Shown here: one piece after another, positions 24,238 to 33,058 of the stretch
How the letters are laid out: each line of letters begins with the position of its first letter
How positions within the stretch are numbered: position 1 is the stretch's first letter
Assembly (NCBI GenBank): GCA_965232265.1
Contig: CBDDPH010000002.1
Span: 4,030,001-4,094,000, forward strand
Source: VXRD01 sp965232265
GTDB lineage: Bacteria; Latescibacterota; UBA2968
Length of the DNA: 64,000 nt
Reading direction: 5' to 3'
Made by a program: the position numbers and the translations under genes
Notes under the pieces: generated by a model
Database searches by the model: none
What the model was told of the DNA's origin: nothing
What the model saw: only the letters and a program-made list of their open reading frames with translations

Positions 24238-26370
24238 TTATTTTTCGCTTCTAAAAACCAACTTTATCACCACACTCTGAAGGGGTTGCAATTTCATCGA
24301 CACACCTTCATCCGTCAGCGCGATGCAATCAGAATCCGAACCATCAAAAAATTGGTATGTATCGTACACCGGAACCCGGTCTATACGCAATAGCAAAACA
24401 TCTGGCAAAAGATGAATTGGACAGACAACCTCTCTAACAAAACGCGCATCCAGATTGTGCGCCACCAGCAATCCCGAATGCTGGGTATAGCGCGTATAGG
24501 CAAAAACGCGGTCTTCAGAGTCGGTATTGCGGTAAAAATAAACATGCCCGGTCTGCAACTCAGGCCGCTGGCTCACAAACTTTTGTAGAGCCTGATATGC
24601 GGCAACGAGTTGTGAATGGGGTTCTCGCTCTGCCCACTCGGGATGCAACACTGTGGATGCTTCAAAATCAGTACGCGCCTCCTCGCCCCATTCTGACCCC
24701 CACTCCAAAGCATAAGCCAAATTCACATAATGCGCCGAACCCGCCGTCGCATTGATCAGCGAACACTGGATATTCCGCAACAGTGCCAGCGTCTGGGACT
24801 GATAGCGATCTCGCCAAATTTTTGTCGCACGCGGGCTATCGTGATTCTCAAAATAAGCCATCGCCACAGTGCGAGGGGCAAACGCGCCAGAAGTGCGCTC
24901 TAAAAAGTCGGCATACTGATTTCCGTACTCCGCATCTCGATGAAAATCCACCAGCAATGCGTAAATCATATCCACCGGAATATCCACTGCCTCGCTTAAC
25001 TCGCACAGTGTCTCGCCCAAAACGAGCGCATCGGGCTTCACCGCATTGATGCGGTTTTTAATCTGCTTCAAAAATGGCCGATCCACAGTTTGGCTCGCAT
25101 CAATACGCACCCCATCCAGATCACACGTACGCATCCAAAAAGGCGCGATTCCCGACAAATAATTTTGCAAGGACCTGTTAAAAGGCAAGTCGAGCAACGC
25201 CACATCCGAATACACCAGCCATGCAATCTGATGAATTTTGGGCTGTCCGTTCTCATCCATCACATACCAGTCGGGATATTGTTCAATCAACGGACAATCG
25301 CGGCTGGTCTGCATCAATACCAGATCGAAAATCACCTGCTTGCCCAGCGCGTGTGCCCGCCGCGTTAGCGCGCGTAATTCCGCACGGCCAGTCAACTGTA
25401 TCAGCGCATCGCGCCCAACCCAATCAATCAGTTCTTTGAATGTGCGAAAATTGTTAAAATCATCGACTTTACGCAACCTCGACAACTGTCGCTCGTGCAA
25501 TAACGCCTGCAAATCCAGATCGACGATCAACCTATCCGACACCAGCGCGAGAAAATCCACCTCTTCTGGCGGCGTGACCAGAGTGGGATCGATCCGATAA
25601 AAATCTCGCACGGCATAAACACTGCCCAACGCGCCTTTTCGCACATCCTGTCCCGTGTGCAAATCGCCAAATCCGGGTTCAAAAAATGGGAGCAAATACA
25701 CCACATCTGTCTGCATCTCCTCAAGGCACGACGTCACATCGCAAAATGTACCACTCACAAATTGCCCATCCGCATCCAGACGCGCGCCAACCTTTCGCAC
25801 ACAGACTTCGGTAATTGAAAGACAACGGCGAACCTGTTCGGGGCTGATCGCGATTACCCCATCTCGATTCAGTGCAATATCATTAACCGAAACCCACGCC
25901 TTTGAAGCATCAGACAGAGCCTTATCATCAGCCGAAAACTCGACCGTATAGTGAAAAACACCCGTCTGATCAATATGAATCACATCCGATTCAAAAACCA
26001 GATTATTCCCCGAAAGAACGGGCTGCCCCACCCCATCCACAACGATATGCATAGAAACGTAAAAGCCTGTACCCGTGCGAAACTCACCCCGCTCATCTAC
26101 AAAACCGCGATCATTCACATCGGTCCACACACGCGCTTCCACATCGCCCGTGCGACAGGTGTCGAAATCGATATCCGCAACAAATAACTCAGCTCGAACA
26201 CGCGCTTCTACCGCACTATCCGGCATCAAAAATGCCCGAGCCATCACGGCATCATATCGAATGCCATCCAACGCAACCGTCAGATTACCAGCCCAGACAT
26301 CCGCGTTGTTGTATGCCTGCACAGCATATCGCTCGTGCAATTTGTATTTAAACGCCAAACGCTTATCCAC
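24238..26370 (-). CDS. GH13 alpha-amylase-family enzyme
   Basis: A 710-residue enzyme with an N-terminal ~210-residue beta-rich region, a GH13 barrel and a C-terminal beta domain. The three catalytic acids are in place: Asp424 in DGVRIDAS, Glu453 in LGETL and Asp511 in FENHDSPR. The general layout recalls amylases or glucan-modifying enzymes with an extra N-terminal domain; the exact reaction is open. The start is GTG at 26370 behind GAGGAGG; the nearby ATG two bases earlier is out of frame. It is the first gene of the four-gene operon down to 19553. Confidence 0.82.
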   Translation of the reverse strand: MDKRLAFKYKLHERYAVQAYNNADVWAGNLTVALDGIRYDAVMARAFLMPDSAVEARVRAELFVADIDFDTCRTGDVEARVWTDVNDRGFVDERGEFRTGTGFYVSMHIVVDGVGQPVLSGNNLVFESDVIHIDQTGVFHYTVEFSADDKALSDASKAWVSVNDIALNRDGVIAISPEQVRRCLSITEVCVRKVGARLDADGQFVSGTFCDVTSCLEEMQTDVVYLLPFFEPGFGDLHTGQDVRKGALGSVYAVRDFYRIDPTLVTPPEEVDFLALVSDRLIVDLDLQALLHERQLSRLRKVDDFNNFRTFKELIDWVGRDALIQLTGRAELRALTRRAHALGKQVIFDLVLMQTSRDCPLIEQYPDWYVMDENGQPKIHQIAWLVYSDVALLDLPFNRSLQNYLSGIAPFWMRTCDLDGVRIDASQTVDRPFLKQIKNRINAVKPDALVLGETLCELSEAVDIPVDMIYALLVDFHRDAEYGNQYADFLERTSGAFAPRTVAMAYFENHDSPRATKIWRDRYQSQTLALLRNIQCSLINATAGSAHYVNLAYALEWGSEWGEEARTDFEASTVLHPEWAEREPHSQLVAAYQALQKFVSQRPELQTGHVYFYRNTDSEDRVFAYTRYTQHSGLLVAHNLDARFVREVVCPIHLLPDVLLLRIDRVPVYDTYQFFDGSDSDCIALTDEGVSMKLQPLQSVVIKLVFRSEK

Positions 26371-26440
26371 ATATCCTCCTCATGATACGCATGGGTGCAG
26401 AATATACGAAGGTTTTTGCCGTACAGAAAAATTAAAAACA

Positions 26441-26465
26441 GGCGGGCGAAAAATTTTTCGGCCTT
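26441..26465. repeat. REP-like palindrome (GGGCGAAAAATTTTTCG type)
   Basis: A short palindrome centred on GCGAAAAATTTTTCG. Related copies are at 28339-28363, 31555-31580 and 40971-40996. Confidence 0.6.
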
Positions 26466-26470
26466 ACACA

Positions 26471-26520
26471 TCTGCGAAAAACGCTCAAATTATTCGCGTT
26501 TTTTTCTGCGGATCACACTT
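26471..26520. repeat. 50-bp dispersed repeat, copy A
   Basis: Nearly identical (48 of 50 bases) to 63394-63443. It contains the arms AAAACGC and GCGTTTT followed by a T-run, so it may also work as a plus-strand terminator. It lies in the 256-base gap between the divergent GH13 and glnK genes; apart from this and the neighbouring palindrome I see nothing firm in the gap. Confidence 0.65.
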
Positions 26521-26626
26521 CTTTTGTAATACGCATTTAACAGATAAGAAACGGTAAAGAAATATACGCCCAATATATTCAACCGTCAGTTTACGCCACC
26601 CCAACTATCTCAGGGAGGAATTCAGA

Positions 26627-26965
26627 ATGAAACTCATCACAGCAGTCATCCAGCCCCACAAGCTGGACGATGTGCGCGCAGCACTCGGCGACATCGGCAT
26701 CCAGGGCATGACCGTCACCGAAGCGCGCGGCTTTGGACGCCAAAGAGGACACCGAGAAGTCTATCGCGGTGCCGAATACATCGTCGATTTTCTGCCCAAA
26801 GCCAAGCTGGAGATCGCCATCGATGACGATATGGTTGATCGCGCCATTGATGCGATAGAGAACGCAGCCAAGACCGGCAACGTAGGCGATGGGAAGATAT
26901 TTGTCACAGACTTGGGACAAGCTGTTCGCATTCGAACAGGCGAAACCGGACCCGATGCGCTATAA
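26627..26965 (+). CDS. glnK: PII nitrogen-regulatory protein, copy 1
   Basis: PII signal protein, 112 residues, which senses 2-oxoglutarate/ATP/ADP and blocks the AmtB channel when nitrogen is plentiful. The T-loop YRGAEYIVDFLPK is intact with Tyr51, the usual uridylylation site, and the B- and C-loop motifs TGNVGDGKIFV and IRTGETGPDAL are present. AGGGAGG precedes the ATG. The amtB start follows 25 bases later. The protein is identical to copy 2 at 28607, while the DNA differs at 13 positions, all silent. Confidence 0.95.
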   Translation: MKLITAVIQPHKLDDVRAALGDIGIQGMTVTEARGFGRQRGHREVYRGAEYIVDFLPKAKLEIAIDDDMVDRAIDAIENAAKTGNVGDGKIFVTDLGQAVRIRTGETGPDAL

Positions 26966-26990
26966 CACAATCACATCTCAGGAGAATACA

Positions 26991-28325
26991 ATGATGAAAC
27001 GCCATAACGTTTTTACCCTGCTCATCGGCCTGGCACTGATGCTCGCCTTGCCCAGCATTGCCCTTGCCGACGCACACGAACCCAAACCCAACTCAGGCGA
27101 CACAGCCTGGATGCTCACCTCAACGGCTCTGGTGCTATTCATGACCATACCGGGCCTCGCCCTCTTTTACGGCGGCCTCGTACGCACCAAAAATGTTTTG
27201 TCCGTCCTCATGCAGTGTTTCGCACTCACCGCCATCATGACCCTGGTCTGGGTCATCATCGGCTATAGCCTCGCCTTCAACACCGATGGCATGGAAGCCG
27301 GCGTGACCAACCTCAACTCCTTTATCGGCGGTTTAGGCACCATGTTCTTATCCGGTGTAACCGCCAGCAGCTTGTCTGGCACCATCCCCGAAACGGTCTT
27401 CATCACCTTCCAGATGACCTTTGCCATTATCACCCCCGCCCTCATCGTGGGTGCTTTTGCAGAGCGCATGAAATTCTCGGCCATGATTGTGTTCTCAATC
27501 CTCTGGTCCATCGTCGTCTATGCACCAATCTGCCACATGGCCTGGAGCGGCGAGGGTTCCTTCTTTGGCGACATGGGCGTCCTCGACTTTGCGGGCGGCA
27601 CGGTTGTACACATCAACGCGGGTATCGCAGCCCTTGTCGCGTGTATTGTCATCGGCAAACGCCAGGGCTATCCCGACACCCTCATGGCCCCTCACAGCCT
27701 GACAATCACCGTTATAGGCGCGTCCATGCTGTGGGTCGGCTGGTTTGGCTTTAATGCCGGAAGTGCTGCCGCAGCCGACGGAGCCGCAGGCATGGCCATG
27801 CTCGTCACGCAAGTCGCCACCGCATCTGCGACACTGGGCTGGATAGCCGCCGAATGGCTCAAACTCGGCAAACCCAGTATCCTCGGTGCAGTCACGGGCG
27901 CTGTTGCCGGTCTCGTCGCCATCACCCCTGCTTCGGGCAGCGTAGGACCGATGGGCGCGATAGCCGTCGGCCTGGCCTCTGGCGTGATATGCTTCTGGGC
28001 AGCCACCAGCCTCAAGCGCGCACTGGGTTATGACGACTCCCTCGATGCCTTCGGCGTTCACGGCATAGGCGGTATTGTGGGCGCGCTCCTCACGGGCATC
28101 TTTGCCGCTGAAGGTCTCGGTGGACAAGGACTCAGCGCCGATACTATCGGCGGACAATTCGTCGTCCAGCTCATCGGCGTCGTCTTCACCATCGTCTATT
28201 GCGGCGTCTTATCCTTCATCTTGCTCAAAATCGTGGATGCCATTATTGGCCTGCGCGTCTCGCAAGACGAAGAAACCGAAGGACTCGATATCTCGCTCCA
28301 CGACGAACGCGGCTACAATTATTAA
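26991..28325 (+). CDS. amtB: Ammonium transporter, copy 1
   Basis: Ammonium channel, 444 residues, with a cleavable signal peptide (ending ALADAHEP) and 11 membrane helices. Channel residues are recognisable: His in VVHINAGIAALVA and His in AFGVHGIGGIVG correspond to the twin histidines, with FYGGLVRTKNVLSVLMQ at helix 1-2. The start at 26991 has AGGAGA upstream. It forms a pair with glnK and is followed by a strong terminator at 28388. Confidence 0.95.
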   Translation: MMKRHNVFTLLIGLALMLALPSIALADAHEPKPNSGDTAWMLTSTALVLFMTIPGLALFYGGLVRTKNVLSVLMQCFALTAIMTLVWVIIGYSLAFNTDGMEAGVTNLNSFIGGLGTMFLSGVTASSLSGTIPETVFITFQMTFAIITPALIVGAFAERMKFSAMIVFSILWSIVVYAPICHMAWSGEGSFFGDMGVLDFAGGTVVHINAGIAALVACIVIGKRQGYPDTLMAPHSLTITVIGASMLWVGWFGFNAGSAAAADGAAGMAMLVTQVATASATLGWIAAEWLKLGKPSILGAVTGAVAGLVAITPASGSVGPMGAIAVGLASGVICFWAATSLKRALGYDDSLDAFGVHGIGGIVGALLTGIFAAEGLGGQGLSADTIGGQFVVQLIGVVFTIVYCGVLSFILLKIVDAIIGLRVSQDEETEGLDISLHDERGYNY

Positions 28326-28338
28326 AAAGGGCGATTGG

Positions 28339-28363
28339 ACGGGCGAAAAATTTTTCGCCCTAC
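28339..28363. repeat. REP-like palindrome (GGGCGAAAAATTTTTCGCCC)
   Basis: Near-perfect palindrome GGGCGAAAAATTTTTCGCCC just after amtB copy 1. Confidence 0.65.
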
Positions 28364-28387
28364 ATCGCAAAACCGTTGGTCAAATCA

Positions 28388-28425
28388 AAAGCGCACTTCT
28401 CTGCGAAGTGCGCTTTCTTTTTTTT
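28388..28425 (+). terminator. Terminator after amtB copy 1
   Basis: A 12-bp stem AAAGCGCACTTC/GAAGTGCGCTTT with loop TCTGC, followed by C and T8. Confidence 0.85.
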
Positions 28426-28480
28426 CTTTGTAATTCAAAAATCGGGTTTTATAATACACAACCTCGGAAATGGATCGAAA

Positions 28481-28550
28481 GGCGATCCCGACCACACAAT
28501 GGGCGACCACGGAGCCTGCCCCGTAGTGCTTCTATACGGGGGATCGCCCC
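28481..28550. repeat. Long imperfect palindromic repeat
   Basis: GGCGATCCC (28481-28489) and GGGATCGCC (28540-28548) flank a GC-rich interior with GGGCGACCACGG. It looks like a longer REP-type element in the leader of the second glnK gene. Confidence 0.5.
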
Positions 28551-28606
28551 TGCGTTTTATCCCTTCGTGGATTTCACGTTTCACGTCTCATAAGGAGGAG
28601 TACAGT

Positions 28607-28945
28607 ATGAAACTCATCACAGCAGTCATCCAGCCCCACAAGCTGGACGATGTGCGCGCAGCACTCGGCGACATCGGTATCCAGGGCATGACCGTCACCG
28701 AAGCACGCGGCTTTGGACGCCAAAGAGGACACCGAGAAGTCTATCGCGGCGCCGAATACATCGTCGATTTTCTACCCAAAGCCAAGCTGGAGATTGCCAT
28801 CGATGACGATATGGTTGATCGCGCCATTGATGCGATAGAGAACGCAGCCAAGACCGGCAACGTAGGCGATGGAAAGATATTCGTTACAGACTTGGGACAA
28901 GCTGTTCGCATACGAACGGGCGAAACCGGACCCGACGCACTCTAA
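28607..28945 (+). CDS. glnK: PII nitrogen-regulatory protein, copy 2
   Basis: Second PII gene, exactly 1980 bases downstream of the first, coding for an identical 112-residue protein with Tyr51 in the T-loop. Its ribosome site is AAGGAGGAG. The 13 silent differences from copy 1, set against clearly diverged amtB partners, point to strong selection or gene conversion on the PII gene. A 139-base gap with repeated ATCCGCGATCAAAC-like words precedes amtB copy 2. Confidence 0.95.
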   Translation: MKLITAVIQPHKLDDVRAALGDIGIQGMTVTEARGFGRQRGHREVYRGAEYIVDFLPKAKLEIAIDDDMVDRAIDAIENAAKTGNVGDGKIFVTDLGQAVRIRTGETGPDAL

Positions 28946-29084
28946 AACCTGCTTAAAAACGGATGGCTCCTGAGCGCGACCAGTCTTACATCATTCCGCA
29001 CAAATCCGCGATCAAACGGGTTTAATCCGCGCCATCCTATAATCCGCGAAAATCCGCGATCAAACTATTGGAGGAAACACAAAT

Positions 29085-30407
29085 ATGAAACGCCACGCTT
29101 ACATCTTAGCAAGCCTTATGCTCGTCTTGGGACTGCCAGACCTCGCGCTTGCCGACGCACACGAACCCAACGGCAGTGACACAGCCTGGATGCTCACCTC
29201 AACTGCCCTGGTGCTATTTATGACCATCCCCGGACTCGCGCTCTTTTACGGCGGCCTCGTACGCGCCAAAAATGTTTTGTCCGTCCTCATGCAGTGTTTC
29301 GCCCTCACCGCAATATTGAGCGTCGTCTGGGTCATCATCGGCTATAGCCTCGCCTTCAACACCGATGGCATGGAAGCCGGTTTGACCAACCTCAACTCCT
29401 TTATCGGTGGTATGGGCACTGCGTTCTTGTCCGGTGTAACAGCCGATAGCCTGTCTGGCACCATTCCCGAAACGGTTTGGATCACCTTTCAAATGACCTT
29501 CTTCATCATCACACCCGCGCTCATTGTCGGGGCTTTTGCCGAACGCATGAAATTTTCAGCCGTACTCTTATTCTCCGTGCTCTGGGGCATTTTGGTGTAC
29601 GCGCCCATCTGCCACATGACATGGGGTGGTGACGGTGCCTTTTTTTGGGACATGGGCGTACTCGACTTTGCAGGCGGACTTGTCGTACACATCAACGCGG
29701 GTGTCGCAGCACTCGTCGCGTGTATTGTCATTGGCAAACGCCAGGGCTATCCCGACGCACAAATATTGCCCCACAGCCTCAGCCTGACGGTCGTTGGCGC
29801 GTCCATGCTGTGGGTCGGCTGGTTTGGCTTTAATGCTGGAAGTGCCGCTGGTGCTAATAGTTCTGCAGGCATGGCCATGCTCGTCACGCAGATATCTGCC
29901 GCAGTCGCCACCTCCACCTGGATGTTTATCGAATGGATCAAAAACGGCAAACCCAGTATTCTCGGTGCGGTCACGGGCACCATTGCCGGATTGGGCGCCA
30001 TTACACCAGCTTCGGGCAGCGTAGGCCCTCTGGGCGCCATTGTCATCGGCCTTGCTGCCGGCGCGATATGCTTTTGGGCATCCACCACACTCAAACGCAA
30101 ATTGGGCTATGACGACTCCCTCGACGTCTTCGGCGTTCACGGCGTGGGCGGCATTATTGGCACCCTGCTATGTGGTATTTTTGTCGCCAAAAGTTTGGGC
30201 GGCCAGGGATTGGCCGAAGGCATGACCATGGGCAGCCAATTCACCGCGCAACTGATCGCAGTCATTATCACCATCGTCTATTGCGGCGTGGTATCCTTCA
30301 TCCTGCTCAAAATCATTGACGCCGCCGTTGGCCTGCGCGTCTCGCAAGAAGAAGAAACCGGAGGCCTCGATATTGCCCTCCACGACGAACGCGGCTACAA
30401 TTACTAA
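29085..30407 (+). CDS. amtB: Ammonium transporter, copy 2
   Basis: Second AmtB, 440 residues, with signal peptide (ending ALADAHEP) and the same twin-His positions (VVHINAGVAALVA and VFGVHGVGGIIG). It differs from copy 1 at many positions, for example WISAAVATSTWMFIEWIKNG in place of the corresponding helix, so the two channels may differ in affinity or expression. GGAGG precedes the ATG. A terminator follows at 30429. Confidence 0.95.
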   Translation: MKRHAYILASLMLVLGLPDLALADAHEPNGSDTAWMLTSTALVLFMTIPGLALFYGGLVRAKNVLSVLMQCFALTAILSVVWVIIGYSLAFNTDGMEAGLTNLNSFIGGMGTAFLSGVTADSLSGTIPETVWITFQMTFFIITPALIVGAFAERMKFSAVLLFSVLWGILVYAPICHMTWGGDGAFFWDMGVLDFAGGLVVHINAGVAALVACIVIGKRQGYPDAQILPHSLSLTVVGASMLWVGWFGFNAGSAAGANSSAGMAMLVTQISAAVATSTWMFIEWIKNGKPSILGAVTGTIAGLGAITPASGSVGPLGAIVIGLAAGAICFWASTTLKRKLGYDDSLDVFGVHGVGGIIGTLLCGIFVAKSLGGQGLAEGMTMGSQFTAQLIAVIITIVYCGVVSFILLKIIDAAVGLRVSQEEETGGLDIALHDERGYNY

Positions 30408-30428
30408 TATTCGCTTGACAAAGCGGAC

Positions 30429-30462
30429 AAAAAAAGCGGGCACATTGTACCCGCTTTTTTTT
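30429..30462. terminator. Strong bidirectional terminator after amtB copy 2
   Basis: AAAAAAAGCGGG-CACATTGTA-CCCGCTTTTTTTT: GC stem flanked by complementary A and T runs. Confidence 0.9.
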
Positions 30463-30536
30463 GTTGCAATTATTTTTTTAGACACCTTTATTTTTCACTG
30501 ACAATAGTTATAATCCACCTATAGAAAGGATTCGAG

Positions 30537-31496
30537 ATGAAAATTGTTTTACACCCCCCTGTCGATGAAGACCTTTGCCAACAAGTTCGAGACACGGCTC
30601 CCAACGCCGAAGTTGTCATGGCAGATGACCAAAATGTCATTGAAGCTGTCGCAGATGCCGAAATTATATTTGGAAATTTTTCGTCTGAAATTGTCAGTGC
30701 AGCGCCCAATCTCAGATGGATTCAATCCACCAGCGCCGGCATGGACAAAGCCCTCATCCCCGAAGTCGCCAACAGCGACATCACAATATGCAATGCCAGC
30801 GGCGTCCACGCCGTTCAGGTCGCCGAACACGCCTGGGCACTCACCACCGCCCTCACGCGCGGACTCCACGTTTCTTTTCGCCACCAACGCGACCATGCCT
30901 GGACGCGCCCACCACTCGCCGACTTGTTGGAAGCCACCGTTCTCATCGTGGGATTTGGCGGCATAGGGCAATACTATGCACAACTCGCCCAGGGCTATGA
31001 CGCGCGTCTGATTGCGCTGGATATCCAGGGCGGAGACAAACCCGATTACGTCGAAGCGATCTGGGACATGGATCGCCTGGATGAAGGTCTGCAAATCGCC
31101 GATGTCGTATTTATCGCCGTGCCGTACACGCCCGAAACCGAAAAGCTCATCAATGCCCGCACCCTGGGCCTGATGAAAAACACCGCCTTTCTGGTCAACA
31201 CCGCACGCGGTCCCATCGTGGATGAAGCCGCTTTGGCCGAGGGCCTCAAAAACGGCGAAATCGCCGGTGCTGGCCTGGACGTATTTGAACGAGAACCCCT
31301 GTCTCCCGACAGCCCGCTCTGGGACATGGAAAATGTCATCATCACCCCACACGCAGCCGGTGGGTCTCCCAACCGACACAACCGAACCATTGGCTTCTTC
31401 TGCCAAAACCTGAAACGCTATCAGGCTGGCGAACCCCTCTTTAACGAAGTTGACAAATCCCTCGGATATCCAAAACGGGAACGGCGCGTCAAATGA
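30537..31496 (+). CDS. D-2-hydroxyacid dehydrogenase family protein
   Basis: NAD(P)-dependent D-isomer-specific 2-hydroxyacid dehydrogenase, 319 residues, cytoplasmic. The nucleotide loop is GFGGIGQYYAQLA, the catalytic Arg is in NTARGPIVDEAAL, Glu in LDVFEREPL and His in ITPHAAGGSP. The substrate-binding N- and C-terminal lobes are complete. Which 2-keto acid it reduces is unknown (glyoxylate/hydroxypyruvate-type is common). AAAGGA precedes the ATG; a TATAAT at 30509 may belong to its promoter. Confidence 0.9.
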   Translation: MKIVLHPPVDEDLCQQVRDTAPNAEVVMADDQNVIEAVADAEIIFGNFSSEIVSAAPNLRWIQSTSAGMDKALIPEVANSDITICNASGVHAVQVAEHAWALTTALTRGLHVSFRHQRDHAWTRPPLADLLEATVLIVGFGGIGQYYAQLAQGYDARLIALDIQGGDKPDYVEAIWDMDRLDEGLQIADVVFIAVPYTPETEKLINARTLGLMKNTAFLVNTARGPIVDEAALAEGLKNGEIAGAGLDVFEREPLSPDSPLWDMENVIITPHAAGGSPNRHNRTIGFFCQNLKRYQAGEPLFNEVDKSLGYPKRERRVK

Positions 31497-31524
31497 GAAA
31501 TATCCGCAGATGGACGCAGATGGA

Positions 31525-31580
31525 CCCCTACCTGTCTCCTCTACCGGCAGGCAGGTAGGGGCGAAAAATCTTTCGCCCGT
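31525..31580. repeat. Compound palindromic repeat
   Basis: CCCCTACCTG (31525-31534) pairs exactly with CAGGTAGGGG (31552-31561), and this runs into a GGGGCGAAAAATCTTTCGCCC palindrome. Just upstream is a GCAGATGGACGCAGATGG word also seen near 63385. It lies in the gap before the type IIL relic. Confidence 0.6.
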
Positions 31581-31605
31581 TTTTAAGATACAAGAAGGAA
31601 ACCGA

Positions 31606-31863
31606 ATGCGCCTCTCGTGGAATGAAATTCGCGTCCGCGCCGCCCATCCCACCGCCACCCTCGCCGACCTCTACGACCCCGACCTCATGCCCGTCAACCT
31701 CCGCAAGGCACACCAGGCCCTCTACCGCGCGGTTGACCGCCTGTACCGCCGTTCCCCATTTCCCTCCGACCGCGAGCGCGTTGAACACCTCCTCGTCTTA
31801 TACGAAAAAATGATCGCCCCCCTCTCTGCGCCAAAACCAAAGCGAAAACGAAGGCGATCATAG
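31606..31863 (+). pseudogene. C-terminal relic of an MmeI-like (type IIL) DNA methyltransferase/endonuclease
   Basis: An 85-residue ORF with AAGGAAA before its ATG. Its sequence (RAAHPTATLADLYDPDLMP, then VNLRKAHQALYRAVDRLYRR, then DRERVEHLLVLYEKM) matches the extreme C-terminal tail of large MmeI-type fused restriction-modification enzymes, as I recall that family. No methyltransferase or nuclease motifs lie upstream. The fragment is therefore read as a remnant; the reading frame and ribosome site survive, so expression as a small protein is possible. Confidence 0.6.
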
Positions 31864-31899
31864 CAAGTACACGCCAAATTTGAGGCGGAATAGGGTTTC

Positions 31900-31928
31900 T
31901 TGACAATAAACGACTGTTACGCCATATT
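31900..31928 (+). promoter_or_regulatory. Promoter for the 32013 gene pair
   Basis: TTGACA (31900-31905), 17-base spacer, CATATT (31923-31928). Confidence 0.55.
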
Positions 31929-32012
31929 TCCTCATGTAGAAAATAGAAATAACTGCTCCTTAACTCAGTCTGCTGCACATAACAGCGACCTATTTATCAA
32001 GGAGATATACGC

Positions 32013-32408
32013 ATGGCATACTCTCTGATAAAATCCGTGGATCTCGAGGCTGCTTTAAATGACCTCCAAGACGCACGGCTTGAAGCAGAGGAAGAAGGGT
32101 TTTCCCGCCCTTCGGACGAGGCAATGAAGAATGCCGAACAGGTGCTGTATCGCCTGTATGATACTTGGCCTTGCCGGTACGAGGTCTATCCGATGCCGGA
32201 TGGGGAAATAGCTATCCATGTGAGGGGTGGGCCTCGCAAGTCGGTGGCGTTGTTATTCGAGCCGGAAGGTCAAGTATTGTGCATGGTGAGTTTGGGGGCA
32301 AACTGGAGGCGAGCACGCTATTCAAATTCGGCAACGCTTCCGGACGCATTCGTAATGGAAGCATTGAAGGATCTGAGAGACGCTACGGGAGAGCAAATTG
32401 CAAAATAA
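32013..32408 (+). CDS. Hypothetical protein, first of an overlapping pair
   Basis: A 131-residue soluble protein with an N-terminal helical, acidic region (DLEAALNDLQDARLEAEEEG) and a C-terminal beta-rich part (YPMPDGEIAIHVRGGPRKSVALLFEPEGQVLCMV). I do not recognise a named family. AAGGAGA precedes the ATG. Its end overlaps the next gene by 11 bases, so the two are probably co-translated and may act together, as in small two-gene modules. Confidence 0.6.
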   Translation: MAYSLIKSVDLEAALNDLQDARLEAEEEGFSRPSDEAMKNAEQVLYRLYDTWPCRYEVYPMPDGEIAIHVRGGPRKSVALLFEPEGQVLCMVSLGANWRRARYSNSATLPDAFVMEALKDLRDATGEQIAK

Positions 32409-32829
32409 TATCACAGGTGTGGCGGATGAAGAAGAACTCGGACGCGGCGTTTTTTCCAGCAAAACGGCTCGGAGAGCAAGACGAGGGCAGATACCAAGTC
32501 ATGTATTTCTAGAAAGCCGAGAGAATCCAAGGCGAAATGAATTATCTGTCGATCGCCTGTCAATGGGCGCAATGACTGATCTCGTTGTGATTGCGGAGCA
32601 ACGAGCTTCTGCACGTCATCGGAGTTTCTATGGATGGGCTGTGGTGGTGGTCAGTGATGCGGCGACAAGTGGGCGGCAGGTGGTCGCTTCCCCTCTTCCG
32701 AATGGAGGCAACCCGTTTCACGCGGACATTGTTTTGCCTGCCTCGGTGATTGAGGATGAAGACGAGCGCAAGCATCACGCTGAAGAACTTGCAACCCTCT
32801 CGGTCTGGCAGACCAAGCCGGAAGATTAA
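32398..32829 (+). CDS. Hypothetical protein, second of an overlapping pair
   Basis: A 143-residue protein of unknown function. It starts with TTG at 32398 behind GGGAGAG; a GTG at 32419 is a possible alternative. The middle has FLESRENPRRNELSVDRLSMG, which resembles a short motif seen in small accessory proteins linked to modules of unknown function, followed by ASARHRSFYGWAVVVV and a charged C-terminus. The overlap with the preceding gene implies a joint role; a toxin-antitoxin reading is possible but not supported by any recognised domain. Confidence 0.55.
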   Translation: MQNNITGVADEEELGRGVFSSKTARRARRGQIPSHVFLESRENPRRNELSVDRLSMGAMTDLVVIAEQRASARHRSFYGWAVVVVSDAATSGRQVVASPLPNGGNPFHADIVLPASVIEDEDERKHHAEELATLSVWQTKPED

Positions 32830-33058
32830 CCTCAAAACGGGCTAATCTATGCACAAGTCGCTAAGTGGTACATGTAAAACAAAAAGGAGAAGTACATGTA
32901 TATATACCTATTTGAACGACAATTTCCAGTTCCACGATTTTTATAACTGAATAACTGACTCTTTGACAGAGAGTTGCACAGATAAAATTTTGCAAATAAA
33001 AAATCTCGGATTTCAACCGAATAAATAGCGGTTTCCCAGACATCTGAGGAGTGACGTT

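Noticed and set aside
26371..26626. Possible sigma-54 (-24/-12) promoter before glnK
   Set aside because: No TGGCAC-N5-TTGC-like sequence was found.
32963..32991. Promoter before the 42-aa membrane protein (TTGACA at 32963)
   Set aside because: The -35 is good but no acceptable -10 lies at 16-18 bases.
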